DNA of 64,000 bases from Schizochytrium sp. TIO01 (taxonomy: Eukaryota > Sar > Bigyra > Thraustochytrida > Thraustochytriidae). Under the pieces are notes generated by a model. That model made no database searches. It had not been told where the DNA came from and worked only from the letters and a program-made list of their open reading frames with translations. Positions 1 through 9,338 of the stretch are shown one piece after another. The stretch covers positions 967,001-1,031,000 of the forward strand of contig SMSO01000008.1 of assembly GCA_004764695.1 (NCBI GenBank), read 5' to 3'. Position 1 is the stretch's first letter. Each line of letters begins with the position of its first letter. The translations under genes were made by a program, and so were the position numbers.

Positions 1-1
1 G

Positions 2-193
2 AGCATCTATATTGTTCTCATTGCCATTCAGCAACAATCACACTTGAGAGGAATTCAAATCAATGTGCATCTTCGCTGTGCAAAATGCTTCATTCAATGT
101 CGTAATCACCAAGATGGCAATCAATATTACGGGAATTATTGCATCTTCTGTGCTGACGAGCAAAAGGAGAACCAAGTTTCTTCTTCATTTTGA
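2..193 (+). CDS. 3' end of an unidentified Cys-rich protein (partial)
   Basis: An open frame enters from the left edge and runs 63 codons to a TGA at 191-193. Its last 40 residues hold a compact cysteine cluster, with RCAKC followed by IQC and then CIFC about 14 residues later. This spacing could bind zinc, as in a small zinc ribbon or the tail of a zinc finger. It would converge with the PI3P 5-kinase gene, whose stop lies 479 bp away. A CAG near position 30 could be a splice acceptor, so the visible piece may be only a last exon. I do not recognise the family. The call rests only on the open frame at the edge and the paired CxxC motifs. Confidence 0.35.
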   Translation, partial: SIYIVLIAIQQQSHLRGIQINVHLRCAKCFIQCRNHQDGNQYYGNYCIFCADEQKENQVSSSF

Positions 194-671
194 ATGTTCA
201 GAATAAGGAGGGGTGCCCTAAGGCGACTGAACCAAAAACGCACAATCGTGTGTGGAGAAATACAAATGAGCGAAACGATGACCACGAGGCAGAAAGTAAC
301 CCTTCATAGCAAAAAAAATAGAAAATAGAAAAAACACTTTAAAACGAGCGAGTCTCTCATGAGGTAGACTGCTCGCATAAACGATGATGATGATGATGAT
401 GATGATAACGATACCTTTGCATGAGTCTTATCCGTTCCCTCGCCCCCCTTGTTCAACAACTAGCTGAATTCGCAGTGTGTCTTGATGTTAGATTCCATAC
501 CGTTTGAGTGGCCACAGCATTTTCTGTCTGCATAAAAACAGGAAAAGGGTAATGAGCGATTTTACCGTCTGTCAAAAACGAAAATGACGTCGTTTGGAAA
601 GTGCTAGATCAAGAAAAAAGAAATTCATAACTTTTAGACTAGTTTACTTTTCTTGAATATTTTCATAAACT
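194..671. other. intergenic, convergent 3' ends
   Basis: This AT-rich spacer lies between the possible end of the left-edge gene and the stop of the kinase gene. It contains a short (GAT)n run at 383-407 and A-rich tracts. I see no coding sequence or RNA gene. Confidence 0.6.
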
Positions 672-3600
672 TTATTTGCTACCATCATGATTATTTGCAG
701 ACGTGGCTCCGCCCGTAGATTGATGAGTTGGCACGCCGATGAAATTACGGTCTACAGCACGTAAAAAACGAGCACGATAGCTATTCGGATCAATCACAGT
801 AGGTTCAAGTTGGCCAGCTATCATACCAGCGCGCTTTACATTGGACTCAATCATCTTGTGAAGATTGTATACTTGCAAAAAGTCAATGATACCAACCTGC
901 AATACCGGATTAGACCCATCATCTCCAGACGTCTCGCAACTCTCACAATTGCCATCATCATCACCACACTCCTCGAGACTCCTGTCACGAGAAGGAATTC
1001 CAAGCAGCAACGAGTAGTCCACAATCTCCTCGCGCTCAAGAAATTCAGTATCTCTTTCAACAGTTTCCCGAAGCTCACGTTTCGCTCCTTGAGTCAATGA
1101 TAATGGAACTCCATTTGTATACGCACGAAAGTTACGATCTAACAACACTTCACCTTTCTTTGGAGCAACCACCAAACGATTGCGAAAGTTGCCTTTTAAA
1201 TCAAATTTTGCTTCGTACAACTCATCAGGAGGGAAAAGGTTTTCCATAATAATGTAATGCGTCTTTGAAGCTTGACGCTCGGTGGTCGGTGCTGTCGTAG
1301 TTGTTGCTGCGCTAGATTCCTTCTCGGCAATACTGCCTGTCACAGAAGCCCCGGACGCTGGCACATGGTCTCCTGCTGCTGAAGCAAGGTCTGATAGATT
1401 TCCAGATGCGCCCCCGCCAACCTCGTCCTCCACACCCGCAGTAACGCTGCGGCGCAAACCCGACGTACCTGAAATCAGTTTCTTTGTGTCTGTTGCAGCA
1501 GCTGCCGCAGCAGAGGATGACGCCACAGGTCGCACAATACCAATCTCCCCCTTGGCTCGTTTCGCCGAGAAACTCGCTGATGAAGTCTCCGCACTCGCAA
1601 GGCCGCCAACAGTGGGAGTGAGTCGAGGAAGTAGTTGAGATGAAGGTTGATCCTCGCAGGTAGCATTTGTACCGACTGTGGAAATACTATCATCCTTCTC
1701 AAAACTCTTGGCATCAGCTCCAGCAAGCAGATCCAACGCGGAGTCAACAAGTGGATCTGATTGGTTCTTGCTTGAGGCAGTGGAATCTGGAGTGCCCGCG
1801 TCATCACGAGGTGGCGCCAAGGTCACTCGGCGGATTGCCTTACGAGGGCCCAAGGGTGGCGTTGGCGGAGCCTGCAGAACACGGAGAGCCTCCGCTGCGC
1901 GCTCGCCAGAAGAACCCAGAGGCGAGTCTGTTTGCCGTCGTAAAGAGTCGGACCCGGAGGATGGTTCACTTCGAGTCGAAATTTCCTTAGAAAATGCTTG
2001 CACAGAGTTGGCATCAAGATCAGCGAGGTTCAGCCGCGACGATACTTTAGAGCTCATTTGTTGAGCCAACGCTGACGGACCCTCCTTTGATGTGACAGTG
2101 TATACCCCCACAATCTTGAGCAAAGCACTTGGTTGGCGATTATCTCCAATATTTGCAAGATGCGAAAAGTAACTTGGTGCCAAAGCAAGAAACATGTCTA
2201 GCTCCATGGAAGAAATGGATTTGGCAATAAAACGCCCATCGCGACTCTTCAAAAACACTGACTTGGACTTGCCACCTGTTGCCTGCCAGTTATCACAGCG
2301 CGAAAGCGATTCAAGAAAGCTAATTTCGGGATCAACTCGACCACCCTTGGCTCGGCGCCAGTTCAAGTGACTCTGACGCAACGCATGGAAATGCAGGGCA
2401 CAATATACCTTGACAGAAAAGTGAAGATTCAACTGTTCCATGCCGTGCGAGTCATGGAAGTCAAGTGTTAACGCGTTGTTCTTGGGGTCAACGAGCTTGG
2501 CACGCATTACTTGTGACCACATCCCATTCTGGAAATTCTCCATTTGATTTTTTTCTTCGGCGAGAGCAAAAAGACGTTGCCGGTGTTCTTGAGAGTTCAA
2601 CGCATACGCAATCCAAGACGTAGGCTCTTCATCATAGACGAATACCACACGGTTGCCGAAACCCGATGGGAGACCCGGGCGACCTCTCAACATAAATCCA
2701 AGAGGCAAATCAACGGGTGATAAGAGCTTGCCTACGGCTATATTTTCTTGGAATACTTGCAAATTGCGAAACGAATGCCCATCTTGGTCCTTCTTTCCTT
2801 GCGCAGATGCAGTGACTAGATCTAAAGATCGCATGCCTCGGTGCGTTGGGAGGCCTCCAGATCGCGTCTTTAGTTTTTGCAGAGGTACGCTGGCAGACCT
2901 GGAGAGGTCAAGAGGCTCTGGGAGACTCAATGTCTCGTGCTCTTCGTGGTCAATTGCAAGTTCATCTCCGTTACTTTCTGCCTCCTCTTCACTTAGCTGA
3001 TGTTGCTGCTCTTCATCATCGCCCTCCACTTGCTGTTGCCCATCCCCTTGTGGAGACTTGATCGCATTGGCTGTTTCATACTCTCCCTTGTTTGGAGTAG
3101 TAGTAGGAGCAGCAGCAGCAGCAGCGGTGGCAGCACTCAAAGCTTCTAAAGTAAGCGAAGTTTCGCTGGGCATCATCGCTGATTGCTCTACTTCATCCAT
3201 ATCGCCATCGGAAAAGGTGCGCGATCGCCCCATGTCATTGCGAGGTGGGAGCAAAAGACTTTGCTCCGTGATGAAGTCTCGCACCGAACCGAGCTCCTTA
3301 TTCCAACGCTCCACACGGCGAATAACATCGCGGCGAATGCGATATAATTCAAGGATATTCAACTCGAACATGTTTTCTTCCTGCTTGAGACATTTACGCA
3401 TATCTTCAAGCCCTAAACGAATATCCTGCACAAGTTGTTCAGCTCGAGCATGGCATGCCTCAGACGGCCCAAATTCGTCCACGTACTTGTAAAGCTTCTT
3501 ATCCAGAAATGCCTGTTCTACAGCGCGCAAGGTTTCAACAAGCTCATCACGCTTGAGGCGTAAAGTCTCTGTCACCCAGCGTTCCGCATAGTTCGGAAGG

Positions 3601-6600
3601 CACCGGGGTACTTCAGGGTCAACAGCATATAGACTTGTCTCATACGGAACTAGATTCTCGTACTCAAAACCAGCGACCTGACCTTTGAGCTCAAAATATG
3701 TTACATAGTCCTGGAAAATAGAATGTTTGCATGGTGAAACAGAGCTTGCTAATAGTGAGCTCACATTACGGGCCCTATAAAACAGTTTAATCTGCAGCCA
3801 ACGCGCAAACGAGAGACTCTCAGCATCCTTTGATAGTACCTTATACTCCGTAATAGCATCGCACTTAAGGCACTCGGACCAAGTGAGAATTGGAAGGTTC
3901 TTGATGGGCAGCGCCCGTGAACGTCGGTTCGACTCAGAGTTTTGTAAGCGTCGAATACCACTTGCAACGTACTCTCGACGAATGTTTGCAAGACTGTCAC
4001 GCAAAGAGGCATGAGTCTCATCATTCTTATTTAGTGAGCCTGTAAAAACATACACTCGGCCATCATCAACACAAAAGACAGCATCCGCAACACCTGCAGG
4101 TGCACCAAACGGGCCACCAAAATCGTTTGACTCAAAACCTTGTGAAAACTCCCCAGCAGCCCCTGAATTGTCTTGCGGAACACCTGTTGTGGGGCGATCA
4201 ACGTCTTCTGTGCCCTCAGTTGGGTTGCGACCCTTTACATTTAGCTGGCTCGAGCCTATTGCCCGTGACCCATTGGAGCTATTGTTGGTATTACTGTCAT
4301 TTCCGAGTGTCCCAGTTCCATCAGTGCTATTTCCAAGCCCGGAACTAGAGTCCTGTGTTTGGCCAGGCACGCGAGGAGTTACCCCTGTGGCTGCAGGTGC
4401 AGCTGCCCCGTTGCTTGTCACAGCACTTGTTGAAGGGCGCTGTCGTTGAACACTTGGCGCTGTCTTAAAACAGCGATACCTCAAATAATCTCCTAGCGTG
4501 AGATCGCTACCAATCGTACCAAAGCTCAAACTTTTGGTTTCTGCAGGGTGCATTTGATCCTTCTCACAAATAGAAACTTTGCAAACTTGAATATAGTCAG
4601 CCTCAAGCAAATGATCTTCTTGCAATAACAGGGACGGCTTAACAATTCGATCCTCGCCAATATAAACACCAATGTCCCGAAATAATCGATTTTGCTGTTT
4701 CATTGTATAGGTAGTAGTAATCATGCTTGTTAAGATGGCCTCCATATGACGAAGTGTCGTTGGACTTGCACCACGAAGGCAGATCGAAGCGCCGAGCCTT
4801 GGTGGGCAACCCTCAAAGAACATAAACGTTTTACGAGGTGGGCCCCGCATCGTTCGAGGGGTAATTTGCTCTAGCTGTTCCCCCTTTTGAGCCTCGGTAA
4901 GTTTCGTTGAAAATGTACGCATTGTCCATACTTTACATGTGCCACGAGGATCCCATTCATCCAAACTGTCTGCATTGTTGGGTAGAATGGACATGAGATC
5001 TGTATTTGGCAAGACATAGGCGCCAGTCAGTCGGGATATTCGCTCAAGCAGACGCATTTGCACATTAATAACCACTGAAACACCTGCGTCAAGAAGAAGT
5101 CGTTGCGCAATACGTGACACGCTGCTGCCTACCAGTAAGAGGTCTACACCCATGGATGTGATTTTGTGCACAACGAGCTCCATGTAGTGCCTCTCTTGCT
5201 CACGGAGGGTATCTAGTGAACTAATACGGTTTCGTTCTCGAGAAAATTCAATGGCGCCTTCAAGGAGCAAAATGCGTGGTTGGACAATATGTTGACGCAT
5301 GAGACGGTGCACCACGTGTTTATCACAAATAACGCCATTAAGAAGAGTGCACTCGCTGATACTGCCTCCGGGGATAGAAACTAGCTTGCAGTACCCATCA
5401 AAGTCCATGTTGTAGGGCCGCACAGCGCCACAAAATTGCTTGCTAATCCGGGTTAGGGTGTTTTTCCACTCGCTTTGGACATCCTCAGAAAGAATTATGC
5501 TTGGTCTTTTATCACGAAGAGATGAAACGCGTTTTGTAACAAGTCGCTGTACCGCGCGATCAAGTCGTTTGGTGAGAAGATCTTTTTGGAAACGTGACAG
5601 GGCTTCCTTGTCGCCAATTTTTGAACCTTCAGCTACCTCGTGCTCTTTAATCAAATTATTGACAGATTGGGGAGGGTCAGAGAGTTGGGTCTGTGAGTTA
5701 TTGCGCTTGAAGCTACTACTACGCATCTTATCGTCCATTAGATCAAATTTTTCACGAGGCTTCCCATCCCAGCTGTTGCTACGCAATCTTGAAGATAGGG
5801 ATCCTGAGCGGGACATCGTGGCTCGCTTACTGAACCGACTTGGGCCAAGTCTTGTGACACCAGCAGCGCCTGTGCCATCATCATCCATGTTAAGAATATC
5901 CACAAGATCCATTGGCTCTAAGAGCCGCCGACTTGAAGCGCGGCCTGATTTGGGCATGATCGTCCGTGTGCTCCGACTAAGCTTGTCACGGTTGCCCAAA
6001 GAAACGATGCGAGGGTTCTCCTTCACTTTTGATTCCACTGGTGGCGAGGGTGGCGCAGGCAGCCGGCGCGTGTTGTCCTCATCATTTGTGTCGACATCGT
6101 CTTCTTCATCGTCGTCATCATAGTGAGCCAACGCCGAGAGAGAACGTGTCTCATGCGCGTCCTGACTTGAGTGGTCGCGGCGAAAATGCCGCGACGAATG
6201 TTGGTGTTGCGTAGACGAATTCCCATGTGTAGCGCCTGTCTTTTGCCCATGATGATTATGATTATGGTTGTGATTGTGATGATGAAAGTGATGTGGGTGG
6301 TGGTGATGGTGATTCGAGAGATCTTTGTGGTCAGTCGAACGACTTGCTGTATCATCATCGTCGTCGTTCTCATCATCAACATAGTCCTCAAGCTCACTTT
6401 GATGTTGTGTAGACCCCTGACGTTGAAGTCTGTGCATATGATGGCGCTCGTCACGAGTAAGCCCATCTTTGACCCGTTTTGCATAGTTGTAGCACTCATC
6501 ACAGACTCTGACCTGACCCGAGAGGCCATAGTCTGCACCGTCGAGCCTTTTCGTAGTACAGCTTCCGCAGAAGATAAATCCACACGCTCTACAGTGATGC

Positions 6601-7184
6601 CTCCTTAGTAGCATTGTGAACGGTGCCTCACAGTTGCAACATGCCTTGGCTGCACTGTCATCCATCCAGAACAGCTTTGAGTTGCGCCGATTACGAAACA
6701 CCCTTGGGTGACCTGGCTCTGCTCCGTCATCCGCTGAGTGCAACATGTCCGCATTCCTCAATTTTTGAGTGCGGTTCGTGCCTGTACCATCTTCGCTATC
6801 CTCTAGGATATCAAAAGCCACATGTCGGTTTCTTTGGGTGCCACTTCTCTCTGGGGATTCTGATCCTGCTTCGGCGCTGCCAAATCCATACCCTGCGTCA
6901 ATCTTGGCAGCATCACCGAGTTCTCCAGAGCCTCCAATTTGCCAGTTTCCTTCTCCTGTGAGCCAAGATCTCGACGCTGGTTTTGATGTTTGTTTGCTTG
7001 CATCTATGGAAGAGTTTATTGTATCGTCAACAGGTCCTCCACGAGAAAGCAGAGGCTTAACCCAGGATCCCGGTGTTGAGCTCATGAATGCCGTGGCGGC
7101 AGAAATTGTAGCTGGGGCGGTACTGGGACCGCTGTTGCCGCCTCCATCCCCCGTGAGGAGCCCCGCGAAGCTCTCGTAATCCAT
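672..7184 (-). CDS. FAB1: FYVE-domain phosphatidylinositol-3-phosphate 5-kinase (Fab1/PIKfyve)
   Basis: A single-exon ORF of 2170 residues. Family members phosphorylate PI3P to PI(3,5)P2 on late endosomes and vacuoles and control vacuole size and membrane traffic. A FYVE zinc finger lies at about 170-238 with the WxxD box (FWMDDS), the RRHHCR PI3P-binding motif and paired CxxC ligands. A Cpn60/TCP1-like domain lies at about 610-835, followed by the cysteine-containing middle region typical of Fab1. The PIP-kinase domain is at about 1645-2150, with the nucleotide-binding Lys in FLKSRDGRFIAK, the DLKGNFRNR segment, VDYSLLLGI, and the metal-binding Asp in GIIDFLQVY. The kinase is split by about 270 low-complexity residues between VTSKEG (about 1700) and THYIIMENL (about 1975). 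A His/Asn-rich tract lies at about 291-314 and Asp/Ser-rich linkers follow. The first Met is used because the frame opens there and the FYVE domain follows at a normal distance. Family assignment is secure. Confidence 0.96.
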   Translation of the reverse strand: MDYESFAGLLTGDGGGNSGPSTAPATISAATAFMSSTPGSWVKPLLSRGGPVDDTINSSIDASKQTSKPASRSWLTGEGNWQIGGSGELGDAAKIDAGYGFGSAEAGSESPERSGTQRNRHVAFDILEDSEDGTGTNRTQKLRNADMLHSADDGAEPGHPRVFRNRRNSKLFWMDDSAAKACCNCEAPFTMLLRRHHCRACGFIFCGSCTTKRLDGADYGLSGQVRVCDECYNYAKRVKDGLTRDERHHMHRLQRQGSTQHQSELEDYVDDENDDDDDTASRSTDHKDLSNHHHHHPHHFHHHNHNHNHNHHGQKTGATHGNSSTQHQHSSRHFRRDHSSQDAHETRSLSALAHYDDDDEEDDVDTNDEDNTRRLPAPPSPPVESKVKENPRIVSLGNRDKLSRSTRTIMPKSGRASSRRLLEPMDLVDILNMDDDGTGAAGVTRLGPSRFSKRATMSRSGSLSSRLRSNSWDGKPREKFDLMDDKMRSSSFKRNNSQTQLSDPPQSVNNLIKEHEVAEGSKIGDKEALSRFQKDLLTKRLDRAVQRLVTKRVSSLRDKRPSIILSEDVQSEWKNTLTRISKQFCGAVRPYNMDFDGYCKLVSIPGGSISECTLLNGVICDKHVVHRLMRQHIVQPRILLLEGAIEFSRERNRISSLDTLREQERHYMELVVHKITSMGVDLLLVGSSVSRIAQRLLLDAGVSVVINVQMRLLERISRLTGAYVLPNTDLMSILPNNADSLDEWDPRGTCKVWTMRTFSTKLTEAQKGEQLEQITPRTMRGPPRKTFMFFEGCPPRLGASICLRGASPTTLRHMEAILTSMITTTYTMKQQNRLFRDIGVYIGEDRIVKPSLLLQEDHLLEADYIQVCKVSICEKDQMHPAETKSLSFGTIGSDLTLGDYLRYRCFKTAPSVQRQRPSTSAVTSNGAAAPAATGVTPRVPGQTQDSSSGLGNSTDGTGTLGNDSNTNNSSNGSRAIGSSQLNVKGRNPTEGTEDVDRPTTGVPQDNSGAAGEFSQGFESNDFGGPFGAPAGVADAVFCVDDGRVYVFTGSLNKNDETHASLRDSLANIRREYVASGIRRLQNSESNRRSRALPIKNLPILTWSECLKCDAITEYKVLSKDAESLSFARWLQIKLFYRARNVSSLLASSVSPCKHSIFQDYVTYFELKGQVAGFEYENLVPYETSLYAVDPEVPRCLPNYAERWVTETLRLKRDELVETLRAVEQAFLDKKLYKYVDEFGPSEACHARAEQLVQDIRLGLEDMRKCLKQEENMFELNILELYRIRRDVIRRVERWNKELGSVRDFITEQSLLLPPRNDMGRSRTFSDGDMDEVEQSAMMPSETSLTLEALSAATAAAAAAPTTTPNKGEYETANAIKSPQGDGQQQVEGDDEEQQHQLSEEEAESNGDELAIDHEEHETLSLPEPLDLSRSASVPLQKLKTRSGGLPTHRGMRSLDLVTASAQGKKDQDGHSFRNLQVFQENIAVGKLLSPVDLPLGFMLRGRPGLPSGFGNRVVFVYDEEPTSWIAYALNSQEHRQRLFALAEEKNQMENFQNGMWSQVMRAKLVDPKNNALTLDFHDSHGMEQLNLHFSVKVYCALHFHALRQSHLNWRRAKGGRVDPEISFLESLSRCDNWQATGGKSKSVFLKSRDGRFIAKSISSMELDMFLALAPSYFSHLANIGDNRQPSALLKIVGVYTVTSKEGPSALAQQMSSKVSSRLNLADLDANSVQAFSKEISTRSEPSSGSDSLRRQTDSPLGSSGERAAEALRVLQAPPTPPLGPRKAIRRVTLAPPRDDAGTPDSTASSKNQSDPLVDSALDLLAGADAKSFEKDDSISTVGTNATCEDQPSSQLLPRLTPTVGGLASAETSSASFSAKRAKGEIGIVRPVASSSAAAAAATDTKKLISGTSGLRRSVTAGVEDEVGGGASGNLSDLASAAGDHVPASGASVTGSIAEKESSAATTTTAPTTERQASKTHYIIMENLFPPDELYEAKFDLKGNFRNRLVVAPKKGEVLLDRNFRAYTNGVPLSLTQGAKRELRETVERDTEFLEREEIVDYSLLLGIPSRDRSLEECGDDDGNCESCETSGDDGSNPVLQVGIIDFLQVYNLHKMIESNVKRAGMIAGQLEPTVIDPNSYRARFLRAVDRNFIGVPTHQSTGGATSANNHDGSK

Positions 7185-8556
7185 AGTGTGCAGAGCTCCG
7201 CTTCCTGAGAGCGGCAGGAAGGCCTTCAGCCTGCTCGGCTGTTTGGATTTTGACTACTAGTACTATATTTCCATTTCTTTCTTATTTAGCAAGTTACTCT
7301 CTTCTTTTTATTATGAAAGAGTCTTTTATGACCACATCTCTTACTGCTTTCCAAATTAGCACGGAAGCTAACGATCGCCCACGTCGTGTTTGTGCTGCAA
7401 GAGCGCAACTTCGAAAATCATTTCACTCTCTACCTTCGGAATAGAGTGGAGTGAATGTGTTGGTCTATTAAGTTTTTACTGCCCTAGCTCTGGTTTTGGC
7501 GTGTACGTACTTATAGAAAACATGATACGGATATTACAGTAGAACAATTCCAACGTGTTTGTCTAGGCACTAGACCCGAATGCCGATTAGTTAGAAATGA
7601 AACTTCGGACTACATTTACTTACCGGATTACAGCTATCGCTATACCACGCCTTTCGTTCCTGACACATTTATAGTATCAGCCTCGATACCAGGTGTAGTT
7701 CCAAACGATTGAAAACAAGCAAATACAGAGGGCTCCGTTCGTTTGAAGCATCGGATTTCTCCATACAAAAACGTAAGCTATTATTGATTTTGCACTACTC
7801 TTCTATAACAATCTAGACGAGGCAGCGATCAACGAATTGAGCAAGCCTGTACTCGGTACCTGCATTTGTTGTTTTTCATGTATGATTTTAAAGGCACCGC
7901 GATGCTCACAATCGTTACAAAGTGTGTACGTATTATGTGTCCTAGATTCCTAAACAAAACTGATACTTTAAAAGCGCATTCAGAGAAAAAACGACAGGAG
8001 CGAGTGTTGTGGCTTTATTTTGAGATTTGATGCGAATCATTTTGCACAAAGCATGCGATGTTGATATTTGCCTTGGAACGTCGTATGATTAAGGATCCAC
8101 GTGGCTCGCTGCGTGGATAAACCTCAATCACTATGTCCTCTTCGGATGGTGCTGTTTATCCATCCTTCCTGTCATAGAATCCGACGAACGAATGTTAGTG
8201 GATAATGCGGCTATCCAGACGGTGTGGTTGTCGTCAAGTTGGACGATAATTGTTTGAAGAGGAAGGTTAGGATGGATGCTTTGTGCCTGCATGTTGCGAC
8301 GCAGTTCTTCCCATTCGGGCTATTGCCTTATGGTGGGCCCATGGAGACTACTAATGCACAATGCCTCCACTCAAGGGCGTACTAAAACCACTACTTTCTA
8401 AAATGTGTTTGTATTTCGGGGGCAAGTTGAGGCTTTGATTTCAATTCAATTTCAATTTTAATTTATTAATCGACAAACGCAAAGAGTTTTCACAAGCAGT
8501 ATTATCACCTGCGATCATCTTGTCACTTGCTCCAGTCCTGACCATGCCGAAGGCAA
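7185..8556. other. intergenic, upstream of the PI3P 5-kinase gene
   Basis: About 1.4 kb presumably includes the kinase promoter. The short ORFs show no recognisable motifs or domains. I found no repeats longer than a few units and no RNA gene. Confidence 0.5.
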
Positions 8557-8769
8557 TCACCCACAACATTTGATTGGAATATCATTGTGTGCAACGCCAC
8601 GCTCGTGCACAGATGACAGTGCTGCACGCGCCTTACGCTTGATGCCACTTGTGATTGCGGCTTTCGGTACCCGAGAAAGTACATCGCCGTAGTACATGTC
8701 TCCAATGAGTAAATAACTTGAACAAGCACTCCACGATAAATGTTCTTGAAAATCCTGTTTGAAGTTCAA
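8557..8769 (-). pseudogene. possible protein-kinase catalytic-loop remnant
   Basis: A 70-residue minus-strand frame ends with SSVHERGVAHNDI. This resembles the HxxGVxHxDI catalytic-loop consensus of eukaryotic protein kinases, preceded by an alpha-E-like helix (KARAALSSV). The Asn expected five residues after the Asp is missing, a stop follows a few codons later, and no activation loop is visible. Upstream frames carry stops before any N-lobe can be recognised. I read it as a decayed fragment. A chance match is possible because only about 15 residues are informative. Confidence 0.3.
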
Positions 8770-9338
8770 TGGCAGTTACTAACCTCCAGAGGTCTTCGAG
8801 GGTATCGCAGTGGCCCTAGTGTGATTTTGAAGAGCGCCGATGCGAGAGCCTATGATGTGGATGCAACTCTGGCTTGTGTGAGAGCATTAAAGATGGCGGT
8901 TACAGAGGTTGCACAACAAACGTGTCGAGTCGGTCTCTTATATCTTTGCGGCTCTGAGTGCGTTCTCTGTGCGTCCCAAACGGGTTTAAAAAGACTTTCA
9001 CGAGGGTCTCTCGGATGACTGGTCGGAGGATGCTGCCAATTGCGTAGAAAGCAATCAATGTGAAACCACTTTTCGAGTAGACTTTGTGTGTTACGGACTC
9101 GACTAGCTTGCAGAAAAGGAGTTAAAAAAGGGGAACTTTAAGGTGAAGCTTAATTTACACTTAGACACAGTGAGAACTTTAAATAGATCATGAGCAGCTC
9201 AGGAAGATGAAATGGCGCCAAAAGAAATTAACAAGCAATACTTCGGGGTCAGGGGATATATGTACACATTTTCTTGTTTCGTAATGCCTTAAAACTAGGA
9301 TTTGAGATAGAAGGGCTTGGCAACAAAGACTGGAGTGA
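8770..9338. other. intergenic, 3' of the DZIP1-like gene
   Basis: This spacer lies between the kinase-like fragment and the stop of the DZIP1-like gene. The single plus-strand ORF here (8740-9018) has no motif I know. Nothing else is supported. Confidence 0.4.

Noticed and set aside
5440..6123. 227-codon plus-strand ORF inside the PI3P 5-kinase gene
   Set aside because: Shadow of the kinase coding sequence: Ser/Arg/Leu-rich with no motif.
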